From NCBI GenBank assembly GCA_013812565.1, contig JACCTF010000525.1, positions 1 through 6,764 on the forward strand: a stretch of 6,764 nucleotides of DNA. The letters run 5' to 3'. Below the pieces are notes generated by a model, which did not search any database, was not told where the DNA came from, and saw only the letters and a list, made by a program, of their open reading frames with translations. A program made the position numbers and the translations under genes. This DNA comes from Pyrinomonadaceae bacterium (lineage in GTDB: Bacteria; Acidobacteriota; Blastocatellia; Pyrinomonadales; Pyrinomonadaceae). Shown here in pieces: positions 1 through 5,968 of the stretch; positions within the stretch are counted from its first letter, which is position 1, and the number at the start of each line of letters is the position of its first letter.

Positions 1-30
1 ATATGAGATTTGAGATTCAATGCTTGTGCC

Positions 31-1779
31 TCACTTGGCCTCCTGCTCATGCAGGGTGAGAATCTGATTAGCCTTTACGTTGGTGAGCATCTGCTTGATG
101 CCGCTGGGCCAGGTGACTTCGATCCGAGCAACGGACGCCGCTGCTTTGCGGCCGAAGTGTATGCGTTTGTCGCTTGATGAACTGTCGCCGACGCTGGTTG
201 TTGCGTGATTATATTGCGTGCCAATTGGAGTCGTGACTTTTACGCGCGTGCCGAGTCCGTCGCGGTTGCTCTTGGTTCCCACGAGTTTGATCAATAGCCA
301 GTGATTGTTGCTTGCCGAACGGTTGATAAGAATCTCCGGCTTTGAGTTTAAGTTTGTGGTCACGATGTCTACGCGCCCGTCGTTGTTAAGGTCGCCGAAG
401 GCCGCTCCGCGATGCGCCGCCGGCACAGTGAAACCCTGCCCGGCCTGTGCGCTCATGTCGGCGAATGTGCCGTCACCGCTGTTGCGCAAGATGGTGTTCG
501 GAAGTTTGTAAGGAAGATTGTCAATCTCCTGAGCGTTATCGAGAATAGCTCCGTTGGCAGTGAACAAATCTTTGAATCCATCGTTATCGAAATCGAAGAT
601 GCCGTTGCCCCAGGCGGTCAGACGGCTGGTTGCGACCGCGATACGGGCAGCGCTCGTCGCATCATCAAACTGGTTGCCCAAATTGCGGAAGAGCGGAAAA
701 GTATCTCCGTACATCGCGGTTTCAAAGATGTCGGGTTTACCATCATTGTCCATGTCCCTGAAATCCACGCCCATTCCGGCGACGCTCTTTCCGTTTTCGT
801 TGAAGGCGACTCCGCTTAAAATTCCGACTTCGATAAACGTGCCATCGCCTTTGTTGCGAAACAGAAAGTTGCGGTAAGTGTCGTTGGCAACGAAGAAATC
901 AGTGAACCCATCGCCGTCATAATCGGCGAAAGCCACGCCCATTCCTTTGCCCGTGTGTTTGCCGATGCCGGAAGCTTCGGACACGTCCGTGAACGTGCCA
1001 TCGCCGTTATTGCGAAAGAGCATGTTGGGCAAACCCTCAAAACTGTTCGGCGAGCAGTAGGCGCGAATGCCTTTGACGGAGCAGGGAGGAGCCGTGGCAA
1101 GCGACCACTTCAGATAATTGATAAGCAACAGATCGAGGCGCCCATCGTTGTCGTAATCAAACCAACCCGCGGTCACGGCGTAGGTCTTTCCAAACTTTGC
1201 GTGATGACCGAGCAGGTTAGCCTTCTCGGTCACATCATTAAACGTGCCATCGCCGTTGTTGCGAAAAAGTTGATTGTGGTTCACTCCGGCGACATAAAGA
1301 TCAACATGCCCATCGTTATCATAATCAGCGGCGGCGATGCCCATCGCATAACCTGCGCCGCGCACTCCGGCCTTCTCCGTGACATCGATAAAAGTGTTAT
1401 TGCCGTTGTTTTTGTAGAGACGGTTGTAAAAGACGGGAGCGGATTTGTCCATCTCAGGAAGCCGCGCGCCGTTCGCGAAATAGATGTCTAAATAATTATC
1501 GTTGTTGTAATCAAAGACGGCGACGCCGCCCATCATTGTTTCGATCTGGTGCTTCTCCGGCGTGTGGCTATTGTTCAATACGAAGTTGATGCCGGAACGC
1601 TCGATGATGTTTTCAAAAGCCATGATTGAACCAGGCTGCGCTATAGAGCGCTCGGTAGATGATGCTTTTGAATTTTGTAAGCTCTTAGCAAGATTGGGAC
1701 ACATTGGAAGACAGAGCCACAGAGCCACAGAGCCACAGAGCAGGCGAAACATCAGAAAAGCAAAGCATCTGTTCTTCAT
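31..1779 (-). CDS. Secreted CRTAC1-family protein: FG-GAP/VCBS propeller with C-terminal ASPIC/UnbV domain (paralogue 2)
   Basis: This 582-residue protein is predicted to be exported. Residues about 6-28 are a hydrophobic signal peptide after a short basic start (MKNR). Seven calcium-binding-type D-x-(D/N)-x-D/N-G-x-x-D loops lie near residues 90, 152, 208, 286, 342, 396 and 462, spaced about 55-65 residues, as expected for a seven-bladed integrin-like beta-propeller. Several blades carry the paired NNGDGTF motif. C233 and C242 form the Cys pair usual in this family after blade 3. Residues about 504-575 are an ASPIC/UnbV domain (RDGLGTRVKV, SSSDKRIHFG, VTWPSG). The biochemical role of the family is not established; binding of surface or extracellular partners is inferred. 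It lies 72 bp downstream of a same-length paralogue and is probably cotranscribed with it. The start codon has no clear Shine-Dalgarno. The signal-peptide codons are built from a tandem DNA repeat, so the start is likely but not certain; a later start at residue 53 (MAFENIIERSG) would lose export. Confidence 0.93.
   Translation of the reverse strand: MKNRCFAFLMFRLLCGSVALWLCLPMCPNLAKSLQNSKASSTERSIAQPGSIMAFENIIERSGINFVLNNSHTPEKHQIETMMGGVAVFDYNNDNYLDIYFANGARLPEMDKSAPVFYNRLYKNNGNNTFIDVTEKAGVRGAGYAMGIAAADYDNDGHVDLYVAGVNHNQLFRNNGDGTFNDVTEKANLLGHHAKFGKTYAVTAGWFDYDNDGRLDLLLINYLKWSLATAPPCSVKGIRAYCSPNSFEGLPNMLFRNNGDGTFTDVSEASGIGKHTGKGMGVAFADYDGDGFTDFFVANDTYRNFLFRNKGDGTFIEVGILSGVAFNENGKSVAGMGVDFRDMDNDGKPDIFETAMYGDTFPLFRNLGNQFDDATSAARIAVATSRLTAWGNGIFDFDNDGFKDLFTANGAILDNAQEIDNLPYKLPNTILRNSGDGTFADMSAQAGQGFTVPAAHRGAAFGDLNNDGRVDIVTTNLNSKPEILINRSASNNHWLLIKLVGTKSNRDGLGTRVKVTTPIGTQYNHATTSVGDSSSSDKRIHFGRKAAASVARIEVTWPSGIKQMLTNVKANQILTLHEQEAK
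1711..1740. repeat. 8-bp tandem repeat (CCACAGAG)n inside the signal-peptide codons
   Basis: The plus strand carries three perfect CCACAGAG units (1717-1740) preceded by a partial unit ACAGAG (1711-1716). On the coding (minus) strand this reads as repeated CTCTGTGG. Because 8 is not a multiple of 3, successive copies pass through all three frames and give L-C-G-S-V-A-L-W, which is hydrophobic in every frame and has no stop. It forms most of the hydrophobic core of the signal peptide of the gene at 31-1779. Confidence 0.9.
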
Positions 1780-1793
1780 CAGTATTTTTATCG

Positions 1794-1816
1794 CTGTGCC
1801 TCTGTGTCTGCGGTGG
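1794..1816. repeat. Related CACAGAG-type repeat in the intergenic region, inverted relative to the tandem repeat
   Basis: In the 72-bp gap between the CRTAC1-family genes the minus strand reads CCACCGCAGACACAGAGGCACAG in pieces: CCACCGCAGA followed by CACAGAGGCACAG. The segment 1794-1806 is the reverse complement of 1726-1738 at 12 of 13 positions. Strings of this kind are common dispersed intergenic sequences in several bacterial phyla (recollection, not checked here). The two copies could pair in the mRNA around the start codon at 1777-1779. Confidence 0.6.
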
Positions 1817-1851
1817 CAAATTCCTTTTGTACTAATGTCACATGGTTCGAT

Positions 1852-3600
1852 TTAGTCTGATTTACTTACCGACTCTTCAATCTTCAGAACCTGATTAACT
1901 GCGACGTTGCTCAGCCGCTGAACTGCTCCGCTGGGCCAGCGAACTTCTACGGACTTCACGGACCCTTCAGCCCCTAACCCAAAATGCGCGCGTTTATCAC
2001 TAGAGGACATAAAGCCGACGCTGGTTGTAATGTGGTTATAGAGAGTTCGGCCTGAACCCGTGACAACCTTGATCTTGGCTCCAATGCCATCGCGATTACT
2101 GCGCCGACCCGTTGGTTCAATCATCAACCAATTATGTTTATTCTTCCCGGAGTTTAAGAGGATGCGCGGCTTTTCGTTGAGCGATGTGACAACCAAATCC
2201 ATAAAGCCGTCGTTGTTCAAATCGCCGATGGCGGAACCGCGTTGGAAGCCTGTGAACAGAAAATCTTCGCCTAACTTCCGGGAAACGTCGATGAACGAGG
2301 TGCCTCCGATGTTCTCAAACATCGTGTCGTGTTGTTTAGCATTTGGCCCGACGTTATCTACATCACCGTTCGCGTTATAGATGTCTTTCCAACCGTCGTT
2401 GTTGTAATCAATAAATGCGGCGCTCCACCCGGAGAAAGGTCGGCTGAGGTTCTCGATGTTGTAAGTCGAAGAGACATACTTGAAGAACTTGCCTCCCTCA
2501 TTTTGAAATAATGCGAACATCTGTCCGGCCAGGTTGTTGTAGAAGACATCGGTCCAGCCGTCATTATTAAAGTCTTTCGCGTCGCAGCCCATCGCCGAGA
2601 CGGTTGCTCCCTGATCGTTGAAGGCAACACCGTAGAGAAGTCCAATCTCTTTGAATGTATTTGTGGCTTGGTTGATAAACAGAAAGTTTCGCTCGGTATC
2701 ATTGGCGATGAAAACATCCATCCGGTTATCGTCATTAAAGTCGGCGATGCCGATGCCCATCCCTTTGCCCATCGCGGAAGCAAAGCCCGCTTGCTCCGTC
2801 GTATCGACAAACTTGCCCTTGCCTGTGTTGCGGTAGAGAGTTTGCGCAATGCTTTTATAGACGGAAGGATGGCAATAGATGTCTTTTTCTTCGCCCTGCA
2901 AGCACCGTTGATCTGTGGCCGGACTCCAGGTCGTATAGTTTGAGACGACGAGATCAAGCAACCCATCGTTGTCATAATCGAACCATGCCGCGCCGACGCT
3001 CAACACGTCGCGTGGTTTTTGTTCGAGTCCTGACAGGGAAGTGACATCGGAGAAAGTGCCGTCGCCGTCGTTTCGATATAAAGCGTTGCGCCCGGCGTGG
3101 GCGATAAACAAATCCTGAAAGCCGTCGTTGTCATAATCCGCCGCGGCAACGCCAAAGCTGAAATCGAGATTCTCACCTCCCAACCCGGCTTTGCCGGTCA
3201 CATCATCGAAAGTTCCATCGCCACGATTACGGAGCAGACAGTTGAGAAATGAAGCGTCGGTCTTTTTCAACTGAGGTAATTTAGCCCCGTTGGAAAGGAA
3301 GATGTCCATGCGCCCATCGTTGTCGAAATCAAAGATGGCAACGCCGCCGCACATCGGCTGCGGAAAGTATTTCCTGCCACTGAAATCATTGTTAGTGCGA
3401 TAAGCGAAGCGCGAACGCGAAGCGATGTCGGTGAACTGAACCGGCCCGGGTAAACCGGCGGTGGGATTCGAAGAAGCCTTCTGAACTTTTGTCCAGTTCT
3501 TTGTACTGAATCTGTGAGGCTGACAGACGACCTCAAATCCTGACCCGATAAATAACGCTACGACCACGTATAAAGCTACCAAGCTTCTGCGATAAAACAT
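1852..3600 (-). CDS. Secreted CRTAC1-family protein: FG-GAP/VCBS propeller with C-terminal ASPIC/UnbV domain (paralogue 1)
   Basis: This 582-residue protein has the same architecture as the gene downstream of it. A signal peptide covers residues 1 to about 26 (basic FYRR, then the hydrophobic stretch LVALYVVVALFIGSG). Seven D-rich metal-binding loops begin near residues 91, 154, 207, 286, 342, 397 and 459. The blade-3 cysteine pair is C233 and C243. An ASPIC/UnbV domain covers about 503-575 (RDGIGAKIKV, SSSDKRAHFGLG, VRWPSG). The loops fall at almost the same residue numbers in both proteins, and sequence similarity is strong along the whole length, so the pair is an old tandem duplication. 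The fourth blade has a weakened loop (DFNDDNRMD, lacking the usual Gly). The start is supported by an AAGGTG ribosome-binding site just upstream. It is probably the first gene of a two-gene unit. Molecular function is unknown; an extracellular binding or scaffold role is inference from the fold. Confidence 0.95.
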   Translation of the reverse strand: MFYRRSLVALYVVVALFIGSGFEVVCQPHRFSTKNWTKVQKASSNPTAGLPGPVQFTDIASRSRFAYRTNNDFSGRKYFPQPMCGGVAIFDFDNDGRMDIFLSNGAKLPQLKKTDASFLNCLLRNRGDGTFDDVTGKAGLGGENLDFSFGVAAADYDNDGFQDLFIAHAGRNALYRNDGDGTFSDVTSLSGLEQKPRDVLSVGAAWFDYDNDGLLDLVVSNYTTWSPATDQRCLQGEEKDIYCHPSVYKSIAQTLYRNTGKGKFVDTTEQAGFASAMGKGMGIGIADFNDDNRMDVFIANDTERNFLFINQATNTFKEIGLLYGVAFNDQGATVSAMGCDAKDFNNDGWTDVFYNNLAGQMFALFQNEGGKFFKYVSSTYNIENLSRPFSGWSAAFIDYNNDGWKDIYNANGDVDNVGPNAKQHDTMFENIGGTSFIDVSRKLGEDFLFTGFQRGSAIGDLNNDGFMDLVVTSLNEKPRILLNSGKNKHNWLMIEPTGRRSNRDGIGAKIKVVTGSGRTLYNHITTSVGFMSSSDKRAHFGLGAEGSVKSVEVRWPSGAVQRLSNVAVNQVLKIEESVSKSD

Positions 3601-3604
3601 ACTT

Positions 3605-3610
3605 CACCTT
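3605..3610 (-). promoter_or_regulatory. Shine-Dalgarno for CRTAC1-family paralogue 1
   Basis: On the minus strand the sequence reads AAGGTG, then AAGT, then ATG. The purine-rich match to the anti-SD sequence at a short but workable distance fixes the start at 3600. The downstream paralogue has no comparable site. Confidence 0.7.
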
Positions 3611-3629
3611 TATGCGTGATTGTTGCTAA

Positions 3630-3640
3630 GAGACTGTCTC
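3630..3640. promoter_or_regulatory. Short dyad GAGAC-T-GTCTC upstream of paralogue 1 (possible operator)
   Basis: A perfect 5-bp inverted repeat around one central base sits 30 bp upstream of the start of the CRTAC1-family pair, in the 76-bp gap after the DUF3224 gene. It has no U-tract, so it is not a convincing terminator. It could be a regulator binding site, but an 11-bp dyad can occur by chance. Confidence 0.2.
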
Positions 3641-3676
3641 CAAATCATTTGTGTGCGAACAGCACGTGGCCAGAAT

Positions 3677-4047
3677 TCATGGGGTATCGCTGAGCGTGTA
3701 CTGGAAGTCGTACGAGTGCTTGCCGTCGGCGATATTGATCTCCATCTTGCCCGCAAGACCCGCCAACTGACCGGTGCCGGAATCCGGAACCACCGCGACA
3801 ATCAATTGCGGGACTCCGCGCGTCATCGTGCCACTGTGCTGGAGAACGAAGGTCCCGCTGCGGCCATGCAGCGTTCCACTGACCCCTTCGATCGCGACGT
3901 AACCGGCCGAGCCATCTACAGCCGTGCTTGCGGCCAGCATCTGACCCTTGCTCGTCGCTTCAAGATCACCGTGAAACTGCTTGTCGAGCAACATTCTGCC
4001 GATAGCTGAGTTCTCAGATTTGTCGTCCGATGCCTGAGGGCTAAGTA
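3677..4047 (-). pseudogene. DUF3224 family protein, 5' end removed at an IS630 insertion
   Basis: The reading frame carries a nearly complete DUF3224 domain: IGRM-LLDKQFHGDLEATSKGQML, then AGYVAIEGVSGTLHGRSGTFVLQHSGTM, PQLIVAVVPDSGTGQLAGLAG, and the ending HSYDFQYTLSDTP. The family is small (about 130 residues) and of unknown function. Recognisable family sequence (LSPQASDDKSENSAIGR) continues 17 codons upstream of the first in-frame ATG at 3994 and stops exactly at the left TA flank of the IS element (4046-4047). The frame stays open into the element as far as a stop at 4088-4090 without any ATG, GTG or TTG. The usual N-terminal strand (roughly GTFEV in relatives) and the native start are therefore missing, and they are not found on the far side of the two elements. 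A 105-residue product from ATG 3994 is possible but has no good ribosome-binding site and would lack the first strand. Truncated gene is the best call. Confidence 0.8.
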
Positions 4048-4064
4048 CACTGGAAACTAAGTTT
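4048..4064 (+). repeat. Left terminal inverted repeat of IS-A
   Basis: CACTGGAAACTAAGTTT matches the reverse complement of 5214-5230 at 15 of 17 positions. The stop codon of the transposase (TAG on the minus strand, 4057-4059) lies inside this repeat. Confidence 0.85.
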
Positions 4065-4776
4065 CTTTGTACTTGGTGTTCTCGGCATTAACTTGGTGGT
4101 AGTGCCTGTTCAACTTCGTTCTCGCTTTTTCGATTGAGAACTGCCAGTCGATTCTGACTGCTTTATCTTCGCGCTCTTTGACAATCGTCAGCACTTCTTT
4201 CATGAGCATATCTTTGGTCGGGATGCGTCGATTCAAGCACTGCTTCGAGAGGGCTGAGAATTCGATCTCGATCATATTCAGCCATGATGCCTTCTTCGGC
4301 GTGTAGTGAAATTCAAACCGCTGCGCTAGCGCAAAGGCTTCTTCAGCACTGAAGGCCTCATAAAACGCGCTCACGTCATGTGTGTTGAGGTTGTCCTGCA
4401 CCACCCGAATCTTTTGCGCCTGCGGGTAGCGTGCCGCCAACTCTTTCATGAACTCTGCATATTCTTGTTTCGTCCGTTGGTCACGCACTTGCGCCAGCCG
4501 CTTTCCGGTTTGTGGCTCAATCGCCATTAATAGTGCGCATGACCCGTTCTTCTCGTATGAGTAGTGCTCGCGAGCCGCTTGACCGGCTTTCATCTCCAGC
4601 CCCTCAACTGTTTCGCCGATGAGAAAACACGGGCGTTCATCATAGCAGACGCTCGGATACCGCTGGTCATCAGGCAGCGCGTAGAGGTTGAGAATCTGTT
4701 CCATGCGTGCGATGAATCTGGAGTCCATCTCGCCGATACACCAAGTCTTCTTCAGATGCGGCTGCAAATCGTTTTT
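4057..4776 (-). CDS. IS630-family transposase, OrfB: DDE catalytic domain (IS-A), expressed by frameshift
   Basis: This frame encodes the DDE_3 catalytic domain that cuts and joins the element's ends. Counting from the TTG at 4767 as residue 1, the visible catalytic motifs are CYDERP (Asp43), VQDNLNTH (Asp125) and SWLNMIEIEFSAL (Glu167), and the protein ends in a basic tail (KARTKLNRHY). The frame has no ATG near its beginning, only TTG, and conserved family sequence (KKNDL) starts before that TTG. It is therefore read as the continuation of OrfA by a -1 shift on the seven-A run at 4772-4778. The coordinates here start at the slippery AAA. The domain is intact, with no internal stop. The neighbouring element's protein is similar over the full length, though clearly not identical. 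Confidence 0.88.
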   Translation of the reverse strand, partial: KNDLQPHLKKTWCIGEMDSRFIARMEQILNLYALPDDQRYPSVCYDERPCFLIGETVEGLEMKAGQAAREHYSYEKNGSCALLMAIEPQTGKRLAQVRDQRTKQEYAEFMKELAARYPQAQKIRVVQDNLNTHDVSAFYEAFSAEEAFALAQRFEFHYTPKKASWLNMIEIEFSALSKQCLNRRIPTKDMLMKEVLTIVKEREDKAVRIDWQFSIEKARTKLNRHYHQVNAENTKYKET

Positions 4777-5186
4777 TTGAGGACCTTCCTCGCGGCGGTG
4801 TGCGACAAAGTCTCACAGTAGCCGAGTTCAACTGCCTTGTCAGCGAGCAAGCGCAGCGTCCACCGGGCATGTCCTTGAGGTGGAGTGCTGCACGCCAAAG
4901 CTGTGATGGAGGCGCGTTGTTTGCCGTCGATCACAACGGGGCGACCAGAGCGCGGTTTATCATGCAGCGCCTGCAAGCCGGAAGCTTGATAATTATCGCG
5001 CCAGTTGGCGACCGCTTGATAGCTGACCTGTAAGGTCTCTGAGATGCTGCGCAGAGTCTTGCCACGGTGAAGTTCCAAGAGAGCCGTAGCACGTTTGAAC
5101 ACTCTGGCGGAGAGTTGACCTTTAGCGGTCAAGGTCATGAGAAAGTTGTGATCGGCTAGGTTGAGTGCGAAGTGTTCTGTTTGCAT
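4752..5186 (-). CDS. IS630-family transposase, OrfA: N-terminal DNA-binding part (IS-A)
   Basis: This 144-residue frame holds the DNA-binding half of an IS630-type transposase. A first helix-turn-helix lies at about residues 43-66 (TLRSISETLQVSYQAVANW). A basic linker with an AT-hook-like RSGRP follows at 79-83, then a second helical, winged-helix-like segment at 105-138 containing GHARWTLRLLADKAVELGYCETLS. The frame ends just after the run of seven A residues at 4772-4778. A -1 shift there continues as KKNDLQPHLKKTWCIGEM into OrfB, giving a single 376-residue protein. OrfA alone could bind the terminal repeats and act as a repressor (inference). The ATG has no Shine-Dalgarno but lies six bases after a TATCCT box. 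Confidence 0.88.
   Translation of the reverse strand: MQTEHFALNLADHNFLMTLTAKGQLSARVFKRATALLELHRGKTLRSISETLQVSYQAVANWRDNYQASGLQALHDKPRSGRPVVIDGKQRASITALACSTPPQGHARWTLRLLADKAVELGYCETLSHTAARKVLKKTICSRI
4772..4778 (-). other. Probable programmed -1 frameshift/slippage site, IS-A (A7)
   Basis: The minus strand reads CTC AAA AAA ACG in the OrfA frame; slipping back one base, or inserting one A in the transcript, gives AAA AAA AAC GAT and continues into OrfB. With the shift, 5186 to 4057 becomes exactly 377 codons. The same run is found at the same place in the neighbouring element. Confidence 0.8.
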
Positions 5187-5192
5187 GTTGAT

Positions 5193-5198
5193 AGGATA
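5193..5198 (-). promoter_or_regulatory. TATCCT, candidate -10 box of the IS-A transposase
   Basis: TATCCT lies six bases before the ATG (5184-5186), exactly as in the other element, within a shared CGTATCCT. No good -35 is visible at the standard spacing here. The short distance suggests a transcript starting at or near the ATG. Confidence 0.4.
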
Positions 5199-5213
5199 CG
5201 CGCGAGATGCTAA

Positions 5214-5230
5214 AAACTTAAATTCCAGTG
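5214..5230 (-). repeat. Right terminal inverted repeat of IS-A
   Basis: On the minus strand this reads CACTGGAATTTAAGTTT, followed outward by the TA flank at 5231-5232. It pairs with 4048-4064 with two mismatches in the middle. Confidence 0.85.
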
Positions 5231-5239
5231 TAATTAGTA

Positions 5240-5259
5240 CATCGTAATCTAAGTTATTT
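5240..5259 (+). repeat. Left terminal inverted repeat of IS-B
   Basis: CATCGTAATCTAAGTTATTT matches the reverse complement of 6422-6441 at 19 of 20 positions. The transposase stop codon (5249-5251) lies within it, as in IS-A. Confidence 0.9.
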
Positions 5260-5968
5260 TATACACGACGTTTTCAGCATGAACCGCTTCGTAATGTCTG
5301 TTGAGCTTTGTGCGCGCCGCTTGAATCGAAAACTGCCAAGTGATCTTGATGGCTTTCTCTTCTCGCTCTTTGACAATCGCTTGCACCTCTCGCTCCAACT
5401 CGGCTTTCGTCGCAATCCGCCGATCAAGACATTGCCGTGCGACGGCTGAAAACTCGATCTCGATCATGTTCAACCAACTGGCTTTCTTCGGCGTTTGGTA
5501 GAACTCGAAGCGCTGACTTAACGCAAACGCCTCTTCCGCCGCGAACGTCTCGTACAGAGAACTCAGGTTGTGGGTGTTTAAGTTGTCCTGCACCAAGCGT
5601 ATCTTCTCTGCCGTCGGATACTGTGCCGCCAACTCTTTGAGAAACAAAGCATACTCGCGCTTCCGCCGCTGGTCATAGACTCTTGCTAAGCGTTTGCCGG
5701 TCTTTGGTTCGATGGCTGCCAGCAGCGCGCACGACCCGTGCTTCTCATACTCGTAGTGCTCCTTGACGACACTGCCGGCTTTCATGCTGAGGGCAGAAAC
5801 AGTGTCGCCGATCAGGAAACATGGTCGTTCATCAAAGCAAATGACCGGAAAACGAGCATCTACCGGCAACGAGTACAACCACAACAGGCGCTCCATCTGG
5901 GCGAGAAAAGCGGCGTTGATCTCGCCGATGCACCAGGTCTTCTTCAGATGCGGCTTTAACTCGTTTTT
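5249..5968 (-). CDS. IS630-family transposase, OrfB: DDE catalytic domain (IS-B), expressed by frameshift
   Basis: This is the catalytic half of the IS-B transposase. The motifs are CFDERPCFLIG (first Asp), VQDNLNTH (second Asp) and SWLNMIEIEFSAV (Glu), with a basic C-terminal tail (AARTKLNRHY). The first in-frame ATG is at 5896 (MERLLWLY), well inside conserved sequence. In this frame a TAA lies directly before the A run, so residues such as KPHLKKTWCIGEI can only be made by shifting from OrfA. Coordinates begin at the slippery AAA. From that point to the stop the length, 240 codons, is the same as in IS-A. There are no internal stops, and the enzyme looks intact. Confidence 0.88.
   Translation of the reverse strand, partial: KNELKPHLKKTWCIGEINAAFLAQMERLLWLYSLPVDARFPVICFDERPCFLIGDTVSALSMKAGSVVKEHYEYEKHGSCALLAAIEPKTGKRLARVYDQRRKREYALFLKELAAQYPTAEKIRLVQDNLNTHNLSSLYETFAAEEAFALSQRFEFYQTPKKASWLNMIEIEFSAVARQCLDRRIATKAELEREVQAIVKEREEKAIKITWQFSIQAARTKLNRHYEAVHAENVVYKIT

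Larger units (their letters stand above)
4048..5230 (-). mobile_element. IS630-family insertion sequence IS-A, complete (1183 bp)
   Basis: Both ends begin CACTGGAA, then two variable bases, then TAAGTTT, in inverted orientation, and each is bordered by a TA dinucleotide (4046-4047 and 5231-5232), the target duplication typical of IS630/Tc1-mariner elements. Size and a transposase spanning nearly end to end fit the family. The transposase is in two frames joined at a seven-A run. The left end interrupts a DUF3224 gene; the right end abuts the neighbouring element with almost no spacer. Inner bases of the two ends have drifted, but both termini and all catalytic residues are present, so it may still be active. 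Confidence 0.92.

Noticed and set aside
1..30. Terminator or gene downstream of the second CRTAC1-family gene
   Set aside because: The 30 bases left before the window edge show no hairpin or frame that can be supported.
1829..1836. TTAGTACA on the minus strand in the intergenic region, identical to the flank-plus-end sequence of IS-B
   Set aside because: Only eight bases match, and what follows (AAAGGAATTT) does not resemble the terminal repeat, so it is not a remnant IS end.
1562..1855. Plus-strand frame of 97 codons spanning the gap between the CRTAC1-family genes
   Set aside because: The translation is low-complexity repeat product (SHRATEPQSRRN), it lies mostly antisense to the signal-peptide region, and it has no ribosome-binding site.
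305..3000. Several plus-strand and other-frame open frames of 60-200 codons opposite the CRTAC1-family genes
   Set aside because: They lie antisense to, or in another frame of, the two long genes. Their translations show no domain, and their openness follows from the repeated aspartate/asparagine codons of the propeller blades.
3601..3676. Terminator after the DUF3224 gene
   Set aside because: The only dyad (3630-3640) has 5-bp arms and a single-base centre with no T-tract, and cannot form a stable loop.
4752..4778. IS-A transposase as a mutated, inactive pseudogene because of its split frame
   Set aside because: The neighbouring diverged element is split at the same seven-A run with the same shift, and both catalytic domains are intact.
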